From: Flavobacteriales bacterium
GTDB lineage: Bacteria; Bacteroidota; Bacteroidia; NS11-12g; UBA9320
NCBI GenBank assembly: GCA_020635455.1
Contig: JACJZT010000003.1
Span: forward strand, 62,001-126,000
Direction: 5' to 3'
Length of the DNA stretch: 64,000 bases
Position 1 is the stretch's first letter, and each line of letters begins with the position of its first letter. Under the pieces are notes generated by a model that did no database searches, was not told the DNA's origin, and worked only from the letters and a program-made list of their open reading frames with translations. Positions 17,413-26,885 of this stretch are shown one piece after another. Position numbers and translations under genes: made by a program.

Positions 17413-17805
17413 ATGAAGTTAAGTACCCTTTTCCTTCTGACCTTATTCCTGATAGTTCAATTAGCAAATGCAGGAACCTTTGTAAGCGGAAAAACGAATA
17501 AATATTTTTCGGATACCAAAGCCACCAGGAGTTATTCAGCATCCTTTCATACGATTAAAGACAGCCAGGATTCTCCTTATCGTTTTCTTTGGTTTGAATC
17601 CGAAACTTCTTTATTCGAAGAAAGCGACAACAGCGAAGAACAATCCGGGGGCAGTTCATGGGAATGCAATGTGGATCTTTTGCCTTTCTATCTTCATTGC
17701 AAAAAGACAAAATCAAGTCTGTTTAAGATACAATCTTCGGAATATAACCGAAAAAGTATCCCTTTATATATACTTCATACTTCCTGGAAATCAGATCTAA
17801 GCTGA
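17413..17805 (+). CDS. Small secreted protein at the head of the efflux operon
   Basis: 130 residues from the ATG at 17413, which begins a clear signal peptide (MKLSTLFLLTLFLIVQLANA). The mature part is polar with a Glu/Ser-rich acid patch (EESDNSEEQSGGSS) and two cysteines (WECNVD, LHCKKT) near the C-terminus. No family recognised. ATG 17353 is an alternative, but it would place 20 polar residues before the signal. The efflux adaptor begins 135 nt downstream and no terminator was seen between them, so it may be part of the operon, perhaps as an envelope sensor or accessory factor (speculative). Confidence 0.6.
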   Translation: MKLSTLFLLTLFLIVQLANAGTFVSGKTNKYFSDTKATRSYSASFHTIKDSQDSPYRFLWFESETSLFEESDNSEEQSGGSSWECNVDLLPFYLHCKKTKSSLFKIQSSEYNRKSIPLYILHTSWKSDLS

Positions 17806-17940
17806 TTAAAATTCCCTAAAATTCATTTCAGGCAATAAGGTCCTGAAAAATTTGTTTGGCTGAATAATTTCTGAAAAGGCATTAATGTCCGGTGCCAAAT
17901 AAAATTCCGGTTTTAAAAAAAATGAAGTAAAAATATCAAA

Positions 17941-19026
17941 ATGAAATTAAGAATTTTAATTGTTTCCATGCTCCTTCTTTCATTGTATGCATGTAAACAC
18001 GATAACCATGATGAACACGAAACCGTAACTTATACCGTTACCAGTCCGGTAATAAAGGATACGATAATTTATCATGAATATGTTTGTCAGATACACTCCA
18101 TTCAACACATTGAACTTAGAACACTTGAAAAAGGCTTTATTCAGAAAATTTTCGTTGATGAAGGACAATTCGTTAAAAAAGGCCAAATGCTTTTTCAGAT
18201 CACTCCGGTAATAAACTCGGCCGAAGTACAGAAAGCCAGAGCAGAGGTAAGTTTTGCCGAGATCGAATATCTGAATACCAAGCAACTTGCCGACAGCAAT
18301 ATTGTTTCGAAAAATGAGCTGGCGCTTGCCAAAGCAACGCTCGACAAGGCAAAAGCCCTTCTTGCACTCGCTCAGGCCCACCTCAGGTTTACGGAAACAA
18401 GAGCCCCATTCGACGGTATCGTTGGGCGGTTTAACGACGTAAGACTCGGAAGCCTTGTAGATGAAGGAGAATTGCTCACCACTTTATCGGATAACAGCAA
18501 CATGTGGGTTTACTTTAACGTGCCCGAAGCCGAATATCTCGATTACCGCAGTGAAAACAAAACAAGCTCCGTGATCAAGGTAAAGTTAAAACTAGCCAAT
18601 AATTCTATGTTCAATCATGAAGGGGAAGTTAGAACCATTGAAGCGGATTTTAATAACGAAACGGGGAACATCGCATTCAGGGCAACCTTTCCGAATTCGG
18701 AAAGTTTACTTAGAAACGGCCAAACCGGAAACATACTCTTACCGGTTTATCACAAGAATGCAATGCTAATTCCTCAAAAGGCAACTTTCGACATATTGAA
18801 TAAAAAGTATGTATTTGTTTTGGACAAGAACAATGTTTTAAGTTCAAGAGAGATCAAGGTTGGAAATGACCTGCAGCACCTTTACGAGGTTCATTCAGGG
18901 CTTGACGAAAAAGACATCGTACTCGTTGATGGACTTCGAAAAGTAAAAAATGGCCAGAAGATCAATACTGAGTTCATAAAGCAGGAAACGCTCTGGAAAG
19001 AGCTTAAGGATCTGCATGCTGAATAA
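17941..19026 (+). CDS. RND efflux periplasmic adaptor (membrane-fusion lipoprotein)
   Basis: 361 residues, lipoprotein with C18 (LLSLYAC) followed directly by a His/Asp/Glu stretch (KHDNHDEHE). The core shows the biotinyl-lipoyl half (IEIRTLEKGFIQKIFVDEGQFV region, ~55-85), an alpha-helical hairpin (~90-145) and the second lipoyl half with TRAPFDGIVGRFNDVRLGS (~150-170), then beta-barrel and membrane-proximal domains. It links the inner-membrane pump to the outer-membrane channel. Next in order are the pump (23 nt away) and the channel. The acidic/His patch could touch metal, but HAE1-type features of the pump favour organic substrates. Confidence 0.93.
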   Translation: MKLRILIVSMLLLSLYACKHDNHDEHETVTYTVTSPVIKDTIIYHEYVCQIHSIQHIELRTLEKGFIQKIFVDEGQFVKKGQMLFQITPVINSAEVQKARAEVSFAEIEYLNTKQLADSNIVSKNELALAKATLDKAKALLALAQAHLRFTETRAPFDGIVGRFNDVRLGSLVDEGELLTTLSDNSNMWVYFNVPEAEYLDYRSENKTSSVIKVKLKLANNSMFNHEGEVRTIEADFNNETGNIAFRATFPNSESLLRNGQTGNILLPVYHKNAMLIPQKATFDILNKKYVFVLDKNNVLSSREIKVGNDLQHLYEVHSGLDEKDIVLVDGLRKVKNGQKINTEFIKQETLWKELKDLHAE

Positions 19027-19049
19027 TTAACGTTCTAATTTTTTAAAAA

Positions 19050-22000
19050 ATGTTCAGTAAATTTATTCAAAGACCGGTTCTAGCTATTTCCATTTCATTA
19101 GCGATCGTTTTTCTGGGCGTTCTTGCAATTGTAACAAGACCAATTTCCCAGTTTCCGGAGATCGCCCCTCCCCGTGTAAATATATTTATTGCTTATCCGG
19201 GCTCAAGTGCTCAGGTACTCGTTGAATCCACCCTCATTCCACTCGAAAGGGCCATCAATGGTGTTCAGGGAATGCAATATTTAATTTCAGATGCTACCAG
19301 CGCAGGAGAAGCAACCGTTCAAATCGTTTTTGAACCCGGAACGGATGCCAACGCTGCCGTAGTGAATGTGAAGACCCGGGTTGACGCCATCATGAACAAT
19401 CTGCCCCCTCTTGTGCAAAGAGAAGGGATCATAATTACACCGATCCAGCCCAGTATGCTAATGTATGTTAACCTTTTCAGCAAGGATAAAAATGCAGATG
19501 AAAAGTTTTTATACAATTACGCGAACGTTCATATTTTGCCTGAATTGCAAAGGATCAGTGGTATGGGAAGAGCCCAGATACTGGGAAGCCGGCAATATGC
19601 CATGAGGGTTTGGCTTAAACCCGACAGAATGAGGGCTTATAATGTCTCAACCGACGAAGTTATGGATGCCATGAAAGAGCAGAGCGTGATCGGTCGTCCG
19701 GGCCGATTAGGGCAAGCCTCAGGTAAAAAAGCACAATCGCTCGAATATGTTCTTACCTACAAAGGTCGGTTCAACAAACCCGAAGAGTATGAGAACATTA
19801 TTGTAAAAGCCAATACCAATGGTGAGATCATTAAGCTTAAGGATATTGCTGAAGTTGAGCTTGGTAGTGAGTTTTTCGACCTTTATTCAAACATTGACGG
19901 ATATCCCTCTGCATCTATTGTGCTCAAACAAAATTTTGGAACCAATGCCAGTAAGGTAATACAAGGTGCAAAAGAAAAACTCGAGGAACTTAAGAAAGAT
20001 TTTCCGCCGGGTATGGATTATGAGATCAATTACGATGTCTCAAAATTTGTGAACGCATCCATCGAAAAAGTGCTGCATACACTTGTTGAAGCCTTTGTGC
20101 TCGTGGCATTGGTTGTGTTTATCTTTTTGGGTGACTGGCGTTCGACCTTAATTCCAATTATAGCCGTTCCGGTTTCCCTGATTGGTGCATTTGTATTTAT
20201 GCAGATGTTTGGTTTGACCATAAACCTTATCACTTTATTTGCTCTGGTATTATCGATCGGAATCGTGGTTGATGATGCCATTGTTGTAGTTGAGGCAGTG
20301 CACGCCAAAATGGAAGAAGAACATTTAAGCCCTTTCCATGCTGTAAAAAAAGTACTTGGAGAGATCAGCGGTGCCATCATTGCGATAACCTTGATCATGA
20401 CAGCGGTTTTTGTGCCGGTGGCATTTATGACCGGACCTGTAGGAGTGTTTTACAGACAGTTTTCCATCACCATGGCGAGTTCCATAATTTTGTCGGGTAT
20501 CGTTGCCTTAACATTAACTCCGGTGCTTTGCGCAATGATCCTTAAAAACAATCACGGAAAAACCAAAAGGAAGACACCGGTAGATCTTTTTATTGGCTGG
20601 TTCAACAAAATCTTTGGCAAACTTACAAACCGATATACCGACCTTTTAAAAATAGTCGTTAACCGAAGGCTTGTTACCTTTAGCATTCTGATAATCTTCG
20701 CTTTTGGGATCTTTTCGGTCAACAGGGTGCTTCCATCCGGATTCATCCCCAATGAAGATCAGGGAATGATCTATGCGATCATTCAAACACCTCCCGGTAC
20801 AACCCTGGAAAGAACCAATGAAGTGTCACGGCAATTGCAAGAGGTTGCTGAAGATATCGAAGGTATACAATCTGTATCTTCTCTGGCTGGGTTTGAGATC
20901 CTTACGGAAGGCCGGGGTTCGAACGCCGGTACATGTATCATTAATTTAAAAGAATGGTCGGATCGAAAGCACAATGTACATGAGATCATTGAAGAGTTGG
21001 AATTAAAGTCTAAGAACCTTGGGGCCATCATTGAGTTTTTCGAGCCGCCTGCCGTTCCGGGATATGGTTCTTCAGACGGATTTTCACTCCGCTTACTCGA
21101 CAAAAGCAGCACCATTGATTACCAGGAATTTGACAAAACAAATTCTGAGTTTATGGATGCTTTGCGAAAAAGAAAGGAATTGACCGGACTGTTTACGTTT
21201 TACGCAGCAAACTATCCCCAGTATGAACTGGTGATCGACAATCAGCTGGCAATGCAAAAAGGTGTTTCGATCGGTAAGGCTATGGAAAACCTTGATATCC
21301 TGATTGGCAGTACATATGAACAGGGATTTGTAAGGTTCAACACTTTTTTCAAGGTTTATACTCAGTCCGGGCCGGAATACAGGCGCCTTCCTTCCGATGT
21401 TTTGAACTTGTTTATCAAAAACAATAAAGACGAGATGGTTCCCTATTCATCCTTTATGAAACTGGTTAAAAGTCAGGGCCCAAATGAGATCACGCGTTTC
21501 AATCTTTACACTTCATCCGCGATCAGGGGTATGCCTGCCGAAGGCTACACCACAGGAGATGCCATTAAAGCGATCAGGGAAGTGGCCGACCAAACACTTG
21601 GACAAGGTTATGACATTGCATGGGAAGGTTTATCGTACGACGAGTCGAACAGAGGAAATGAAGCACTGTACATTTTTATTGTGGTGCTGATTTTTGTTTA
21701 CCTGGTACTATCCTCGCAATATGAAAGTTTTATCATACCGCTTTCGGTTGTTCTTTCATTACCGGCCGGTGTATTTGGCTCCTTCTTTTTACTTAAGGTT
21801 ATGGGATTGTCTAACGATATTTATGCACAGATCGGACTGATCATGCTGGTGGGATTGCTTGGTAAAAATGCTGTCTTAATTGTAGAATTTGCAGTTCAGA
21901 AACACCATAACGGTGCCAGCGTTCTTGCCTCGGCAATTGAAGGAGCCAAGGTCAGGTTCAGGCCCATTTTGATGACCTCGTTTGCGTTTATAGCCGGATT

Positions 22001-22295
22001 GATCCCACTGGTCACAGCAACCGGCCCGGGGGCCGTTGGCAATCGCACCATAGGAGCTTCAGCTTTGGGAGGCATGTTGTTAGGAACCGTATTCGGGGTC
22101 ATCATTGTTCCGGGTTTGTATTATATTTTTGGAAGCCTTGCATCCGGAAGAAAAATGATTCAGGATGAAGACGTCAACCCGCTAACAGAGGATTTCGTGC
22201 ATTCAAATTCTGAAGCTTCCCTGATAAAAAAAATAAGCAAACTAAATTTAATGTTAAAGGTAGCAAGACGTAAAAACAAGAAAAATGAAGACTAA
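19050..22295 (+). CDS. RND efflux permease, AcrB-like HAE1 family
   Basis: 1081 residues, full length for a proton-driven RND pump: TM1 at ~10-28, a large periplasmic loop, TM2-6, the intervening TM7, a second loop and TM8-12. The proton-relay aspartates in TM4 are D408-D409 (IGIVVDDAIVVVEA), and GPVGVFYRQFSITMA is the expected TM6 region. These fit the hydrophobic/amphiphilic drug-export class rather than heavy-metal CzcA pumps. Its 3' end overlaps the outer-membrane channel gene by 11 nt. The substrate is not deducible. Confidence 0.96.
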   Translation: MFSKFIQRPVLAISISLAIVFLGVLAIVTRPISQFPEIAPPRVNIFIAYPGSSAQVLVESTLIPLERAINGVQGMQYLISDATSAGEATVQIVFEPGTDANAAVVNVKTRVDAIMNNLPPLVQREGIIITPIQPSMLMYVNLFSKDKNADEKFLYNYANVHILPELQRISGMGRAQILGSRQYAMRVWLKPDRMRAYNVSTDEVMDAMKEQSVIGRPGRLGQASGKKAQSLEYVLTYKGRFNKPEEYENIIVKANTNGEIIKLKDIAEVELGSEFFDLYSNIDGYPSASIVLKQNFGTNASKVIQGAKEKLEELKKDFPPGMDYEINYDVSKFVNASIEKVLHTLVEAFVLVALVVFIFLGDWRSTLIPIIAVPVSLIGAFVFMQMFGLTINLITLFALVLSIGIVVDDAIVVVEAVHAKMEEEHLSPFHAVKKVLGEISGAIIAITLIMTAVFVPVAFMTGPVGVFYRQFSITMASSIILSGIVALTLTPVLCAMILKNNHGKTKRKTPVDLFIGWFNKIFGKLTNRYTDLLKIVVNRRLVTFSILIIFAFGIFSVNRVLPSGFIPNEDQGMIYAIIQTPPGTTLERTNEVSRQLQEVAEDIEGIQSVSSLAGFEILTEGRGSNAGTCIINLKEWSDRKHNVHEIIEELELKSKNLGAIIEFFEPPAVPGYGSSDGFSLRLLDKSSTIDYQEFDKTNSEFMDALRKRKELTGLFTFYAANYPQYELVIDNQLAMQKGVSIGKAMENLDILIGSTYEQGFVRFNTFFKVYTQSGPEYRRLPSDVLNLFIKNNKDEMVPYSSFMKLVKSQGPNEITRFNLYTSSAIRGMPAEGYTTGDAIKAIREVADQTLGQGYDIAWEGLSYDESNRGNEALYIFIVVLIFVYLVLSSQYESFIIPLSVVLSLPAGVFGSFFLLKVMGLSNDIYAQIGLIMLVGLLGKNAVLIVEFAVQKHHNGASVLASAIEGAKVRFRPILMTSFAFIAGLIPLVTATGPGAVGNRTIGASALGGMLLGTVFGVIIVPGLYYIFGSLASGRKMIQDEDVNPLTEDFVHSNSEASLIKKISKLNLMLKVARRKNKKNED

Positions 22296-23715
22296 GCAAC
22301 TATCTAAATACTTCTTATTGGTCCTTTTCCCTGCAATTTTATGGGGATGTATTCCGGGCCTGAGATTTATAAAAACAGAAAACAGGACTTTACCACAAAA
22401 TTTTGGTGAACATACAGATTCTTCAAACATTGCAAATAAAAACTGGAGAGAAGTATTTCAGGATTCGAATTTAATTTCACTGATCGATACAGCCTTAAAG
22501 AACAATCAGGAACTGAACATCATCCTTCAGGAAATAGAAATTTCGAAGAATGAGATCATGGCAAAAAAGGGTGAATATCTGCCATTTGTAAAGCTGGGTT
22601 TGGGTAATGGTCTGGAAAAATCCGGAAAATTCACACGAAATGGTGCCGTTGAAGAACAACTTGATATTAAGGATGGAAAAAAGTTTCCGGAACCCTTACA
22701 GGATCATTTTTTTGGTGCTTCGGCGAGTTGGGAACTCGACATCTGGAATAAGCTAAGAAACGCCAGAAAGTCATCTGTGGCAAGTTATCTGGCTTCTATT
22801 GAAGGCAAAAACTTTATGATCACCAATTTGGTTGCTGAAATTTCGGAGGCCTATTACGAATTGATGGCTCTTGACAATGTACTGGATATTGTTGTGAAAA
22901 ACATTGAAATTCAGTCGAGTGCCCTGAACGTTGTAAAACAGCAAAAGGATGCCGCCAAAGTATCCCAGCTTGCGGTAAATCGATTTCAGGCTCAGTTGCT
23001 GAACACTCAAAACCTGCAATATGAAGTTAAACAAAAGATCATTGAGACCGAAAACCGGATTAATTTTCTTACCGGACAATTTCCACAAACCATTAAAAGA
23101 AACTGGAGAATTTATTTAAACCTGGACCTGAACACCTATCAAACAGGTATACCCTCAGATCTTTTGATGAACAGGCCTGATATTAACCAGGCAGAGAACG
23201 AGTTGAATGCCTCTAAAATTGACGTTAAAGTTGCCAGAGCCGGATTTTTACCTTCAATGGCGATACGCGCCGGTATGGGATTTCAGGCCTTTAATCCGGT
23301 ATTTCTTCTGAATCCCGAATCACTGATGTACAATTTTGCAGGAGATCTTGTTTCACCACTTATAAACCGAAAGGCGATCAAAACCGAATATTTCAATGCT
23401 AATTCAAAGCAAATTCAGGCAGTATATAATTATGAAAGAACTATACTGAATGCCTATCTGGACGTTTTGAATCAAATGTCGAAGATCGAAAACTATACTA
23501 AAAGTTTTGAAACCAAAAAGAATGAAGTGGATCTTTTGATACAGTCTGTAACCATTGCCAACAGCCTGTTCAATGCTGCAAGGGCCGACTATGCAGAGGT
23601 TTTGTTAACTCAAAGGGAAGCCCTCGAATCAAAAATGGACCTGGTGGAGATCAAAATGAAACAGATCAATGCAGAGATAAATATTTACCGCGCTTTGGGG
23701 GGAGGCTGGAGGTGA
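22285..23715 (+). CDS. TolC/OprM-like efflux outer-membrane lipoprotein
   Basis: 476 residues with lipoprotein signal (C22 in AILWGC). It is built of two repeated coiled-coil halves: SWELDIWNKLRNARKSSVASYLAS (~150-172) and GDLVSPLINRKAIKTEYFNAN (~355-375). LLMNRPDINQAENELNASK is the typical NodT-family segment. It completes the tripartite pump and forms the exit duct. Translation probably couples to the pump through the 11-nt overlap. No clear terminator follows in the next 100 nt. Confidence 0.95.
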   Translation: MKTKQLSKYFLLVLFPAILWGCIPGLRFIKTENRTLPQNFGEHTDSSNIANKNWREVFQDSNLISLIDTALKNNQELNIILQEIEISKNEIMAKKGEYLPFVKLGLGNGLEKSGKFTRNGAVEEQLDIKDGKKFPEPLQDHFFGASASWELDIWNKLRNARKSSVASYLASIEGKNFMITNLVAEISEAYYELMALDNVLDIVVKNIEIQSSALNVVKQQKDAAKVSQLAVNRFQAQLLNTQNLQYEVKQKIIETENRINFLTGQFPQTIKRNWRIYLNLDLNTYQTGIPSDLLMNRPDINQAENELNASKIDVKVARAGFLPSMAIRAGMGFQAFNPVFLLNPESLMYNFAGDLVSPLINRKAIKTEYFNANSKQIQAVYNYERTILNAYLDVLNQMSKIENYTKSFETKKNEVDLLIQSVTIANSLFNAARADYAEVLLTQREALESKMDLVEIKMKQINAEINIYRALGGGWR

Positions 23716-24187
23716 AGATAATTATTTTATCCTTGATCGGTATAGAAATAATACGGTCAAATGAAATTTAGGTATGTACTCATGTTTATCCATATGGTGT
23801 ATTTAAAACAAGATCGGAAGCTCTCCTGTCCAATCCGTGTATTATGCAAAGCCTTAACAAAAATTTTTGCCAACAGATGGTTTTATTTTGTCATTGAGAG
23901 GTGTAAAAATTGTGCCTTTGAAACTGTAATTTTCAAATAATCAAAATACATACAGTTCATAAAAACTATCTATTGGTAATGATTTTGTAATTACCTGCTG
24001 TGCAGTTCTTTAAGGTTTTTCCTCAACAATTGTATTGCTGCAGATAAGGGAAAACCTTGAAAATAGATTTTATTTAAATAGCCAAGGTCGATTAGCTTGA
24101 TCCGTTACAAATAATAAACCTTTTGACTGAAAAACTATTGGCGTCGTTTAAAGATTATTTATAATTATTGCATACATAATCTCAGTT
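23716..24187 (+). other. Gene-poor gap between efflux operon and TIR gene
   Basis: 472 nt, AT-rich. It holds one 59-codon reading frame (23761-23940) with no promoter box or recognisable family, two hairpins (GGTAAT/ATTACC near 23975-23995 and AAGGTTTT/AAAACCTT at 24012-24019 with 24051-24058), and no TAnnTTTG box on either strand. No RNA gene could be recognised. Confidence 0.5.
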
Positions 24188-25267
24188 TTAGAATGACCTT
24201 ATGGCAACGATAAAATTGGAAGATTCAGGTCCGGTACCCGCCGAAGAAGGATCGATGAGGTTCTTTTTACTCAACCATTCCCGCAAGGTCCAATGCCAAT
24301 CATGTTGACCCTGTTCGTCAGAACTCCAATAATCGTTAGGAAATGGATTGATGAATTTCATGGTATACAACAATAAAAGATCCTGATTATTAGGTAAATA
24401 CCAATCACGGTGGCCTTCAATGTTCAGTTTTCTGCAGTACATGTCGGCTTCTACCCATTTCATTTTCTTTTCATGAATGGTAAACACTTTGCCATGTTGA
24501 GTAATTTTATCGAGTACAAATACGGTTCCTCCTTCATAGAGTTCATTAAGCCTTGGTTTTTTCGCTTCAAGTAAAGCTATTTCGTGCAAACTGTCTTCAA
24601 TTCTTTTCTGAGCAATCAGAGAATCATTTATTTTTCTTTCATGAATGGTATCTTGAATGGTAAACCCGGAATTGGTTTGTTCTGTGCTGTCGGTTATTAT
24701 ATCATCGACATCATTATTATGTGCATGATTGTAATAAATCCAAAAAGCAAACAACAAAATAACAGACAAAAGAGCCAATAGCAATTTTGCATTCGTACTG
24801 AAAAATTTTTTAAAGGTATCCGGTTTTTCAAACTTGGAGTCAATACTACTTTCTGATTCTGAATACGGCGAGTTCAAATTTTGTAAAACGTCCATCAACT
24901 TCTCCATACCCTGTTGATATCCTTTTGTGAAATCAATGTATTGCATTCTGCGCAATCTGAAAGGAATATTACAATCTTCGATCAGTACAGGAATTACGGT
25001 TTTATTTTCACTCAAGGCAAATGAAACCTCGTCCATAACATTCTTGGAAGTCACAGAATGAGAAGAAAGAACAATTATGGTTGAACTACAATTCTTCAAT
25101 GCCATTTCAATTTCCTCATCCCAAAGACTTCCGGGTAAAATGTCGAGGATGTCTAACCAAAATTGCGCTCCCTTTTTACGCAAATCATTCCCTAGTTTCC
25201 TAACAAAATCCGAATCCTTTCTTGAATAACTAAAGAAGCAGCTGTTTTCTAATGGTTTATTTTTCAT
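24188..25267 (-). CDS. TIR - transmembrane - DUF1566 (Lcl-like) protein
   Basis: 359 residues in three parts. An N-terminal TIR domain (~8-128) begins CFFSYSRKDSDFVRKL, contains GAQFWLD and SSTIIVLSSHSV, and has the likely NADase glutamate E80 (NVMDEVSFAL). One transmembrane helix follows (~161-179, KLLLALLSVILLFAFWIYY). After a charged linker and short coiled coil (~208-238) comes a DUF1566/Lcl-type domain (~245-359) with GGTVFVLD, WVEADMYCRKLN, HRDWYLPNNQDLLLLY, NDYWSSDE and the closing VAIRSF. The TIR domain would be cytoplasmic and DUF1566 periplasmic. Bacterial TIR domains often cleave NAD+ in anti-phage defence; that role here is inference. Confidence 0.85.
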   Translation of the reverse strand: MKNKPLENSCFFSYSRKDSDFVRKLGNDLRKKGAQFWLDILDILPGSLWDEEIEMALKNCSSTIIVLSSHSVTSKNVMDEVSFALSENKTVIPVLIEDCNIPFRLRRMQYIDFTKGYQQGMEKLMDVLQNLNSPYSESESSIDSKFEKPDTFKKFFSTNAKLLLALLSVILLFAFWIYYNHAHNNDVDDIITDSTEQTNSGFTIQDTIHERKINDSLIAQKRIEDSLHEIALLEAKKPRLNELYEGGTVFVLDKITQHGKVFTIHEKKMKWVEADMYCRKLNIEGHRDWYLPNNQDLLLLYTMKFINPFPNDYWSSDEQGQHDWHWTLREWLSKKNLIDPSSAGTGPESSNFIVAIRSF

Positions 25268-25563
25268 TTAAGAAGTCAATTTAGTCTTTTAATAACTGTT
25301 CGTAATTTAACGTAAATCCCTAAATCGATCATATCATCTGCCCGATAAGCAAGACATTCATTATCAAGAGCAATTCTTCACGAGTTTGCTAAAGTAGAAT
25401 AATAAGCCTTAGAAAAAAAACTAAAATTAGGGAATCGTGCAATTACCGAAGTTATTGAGCAATTGAGAAAGCCTACTTTTGCGAATTCAAATTAATATAT
25501 GACTGAATTAAGTAGAGCGAATAAAAAACCCTCTGAAATTCAGAGGGTTATAATAATTAGTTG
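25268..25563 (+). other. AT-rich spacer between the TIR gene and tRNA-Glu
   Basis: Contains the tRNA terminator and an isolated rightward -7 box (TACTTTTG, 25474-25481) with a TTG 16 nt further upstream at 25455-25457. The only reading frame downstream is a 24-codon stretch into the tRNA. No gene is called. Confidence 0.4.
25521..25549 (-). terminator. Rho-independent terminator of tRNA-Glu
   Basis: An 11-bp perfect stem (25527-25537 with 25539-25549) around CCCTCTGAA/TTCAGAGGG. Read leftward it is followed by a T-run, 15 nt after the 3' end of the tRNA. Confidence 0.85.
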
Positions 25564-25635
25564 TAGTCCCTAGGGGAATCGAACCCCTCTTACCAGGATG
25601 AAAACCTGGTGTCCTAACCGATAGACGAAGGGACC
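25564..25635 (-). tRNA. tRNA-Glu (anticodon TTC)
   Basis: Read on the minus strand, the cloverleaf is clear. The acceptor 5' strand GGTCCCT pairs with AGGGACT (first pair G-T). The D arm region is TCGTCTATCGGTTAGGAC, the anticodon stem CCAGG/CCTGG encloses loop TTTTCAT with anticodon TTC, and the T stem AGGGG/CCCCT encloses TTCGATT. The discriminator is A and CCA is not encoded (ACAA follows). It decodes GAA/GAG. A terminator follows leftward. Confidence 0.96.
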
Positions 25636-25844
25636 ATGGTTTTAAAGTTCGCAAAAATAAAAAACTTTCATTCATTTACAAATACAAAATAATTAAAATA
25701 TTTAATGTCACTATAACTACTCTAACTATTTGAATAACAGATCATTAATTTTTTTTTATTATCAATTATCCAAGAGTTTATTTTACTGTTATTACAGATC
25801 GCTTTAAATGCAGGCTTGTATTTTAAATTTCAACTGAATTAATG

Positions 25845-25852
25845 TAAGTTTG
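25845..25852 (+). promoter_or_regulatory. -7 promoter box of gap
   Basis: TAAGTTTG matches TAnnTTTG, 29 nt upstream of the gap ATG. Confidence 0.6.
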
Positions 25853-25881
25853 CGGCAAATTCTAAAATCAAAAAAAACTCA

Positions 25882-26865
25882 ATGAAAGTAGCAATTAATG
25901 GATTCGGTCGCATCGGACGTCACGCTTTTAAATTTTTGTTTCGCAACCCAAATATTGATGTGGTAGCGATCAATGACCTAACAGACAACAAAACCCTTGC
26001 GCACTTACTGAAGTATGATTCGGTTCATGGAAAATTTAACGGAACCGTGGACTATGACGATGATTTTTTAATCATTAACGGTAAAAAAATTAAAGCTCTT
26101 GCAGAGCGAAATCCTGCAAACCTTCCATGGGCAGAGCTTGGAGTAGATGTAGTACTTGAGTCGACCGGTTTTTTTACAGACAAGGACAAAGCTATGGCGC
26201 ACGTTACAGCCGGTGCCCGCAAAGTAGTTATCTCTGCTCCCGGCACAGGTGATATCAAAACAATTGTTTTGGGTGTGAACGATTCTATTCTTGATGGTTC
26301 TGAGCAGGTAATGTCTAATGCATCTTGTACTACCAATTGCCTTGCACCAATGGTTAAGGTTCTTGATGACAATTGGGGTGTTGAACACGGTTTTATGACT
26401 ACGATCCATGCTTATACTTCTGACCAGAACTTACAAGATTCACCGCATAAAGATTTAAGAAGGGCCAGAGCTGCCGCGTACAGCATTATTCCTACCAGTA
26501 CAGGTGCAGCCAAGGCTGTTGGTCTTGTATTGCCTCATCTTAAAGGCAAACTTAATGGTAACGCAATGCGTGTTCCAATTCCGGATGGTTCGGTAACCGA
26601 TTTTACCTGTACTCTTAAGAAAGAAGCTACAGTAGACGAAATCAAAGCCGCCTTCAAATCAGCTTCAGAAGGTGCCTTGAAGGGCATTTTGGAATATACA
26701 ACAGACCCGATCGTATCCATTGATATTGTTGGCAATGAGCACTCCTGTATTTTTGACAGTGAATTAACCATGGCCATTGGAACTACCGTTAAAGTAGTTG
26801 GGTGGTACGACAACGAAACCGGTTATTCTGCACGTGTTGCAGACCTTATCTCAAAGATCGGTTAG
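25882..26865 (+). CDS. gap: Glyceraldehyde-3-phosphate dehydrogenase (type I)
   Basis: 327-residue glycolytic enzyme oxidising glyceraldehyde-3-phosphate to 1,3-bisphosphoglycerate. The NAD site is INGFGRIGRHAFK (residues 5-17) with ND32, which favours NAD over NADP. The catalytic cysteine is C149 in SNASCTTNCLAP, and the His lies in TTIHAYTSDQ. Length and all motifs are normal. Monocistronic, with a -7 box upstream and a hairpin terminator downstream. Confidence 0.98.
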   Translation: MKVAINGFGRIGRHAFKFLFRNPNIDVVAINDLTDNKTLAHLLKYDSVHGKFNGTVDYDDDFLIINGKKIKALAERNPANLPWAELGVDVVLESTGFFTDKDKAMAHVTAGARKVVISAPGTGDIKTIVLGVNDSILDGSEQVMSNASCTTNCLAPMVKVLDDNWGVEHGFMTTIHAYTSDQNLQDSPHKDLRRARAAAYSIIPTSTGAAKAVGLVLPHLKGKLNGNAMRVPIPDGSVTDFTCTLKKEATVDEIKAAFKSASEGALKGILEYTTDPIVSIDIVGNEHSCIFDSELTMAIGTTVKVVGWYDNETGYSARVADLISKIG

Positions 26866-26885
26866 TAAAAACATACAACTTACTG

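Noticed and set aside
23761..23940. 59-codon frame in the gap after the efflux operon
   Set aside because: No promoter box, no signal or domain; kept only as a note in the gap entry.
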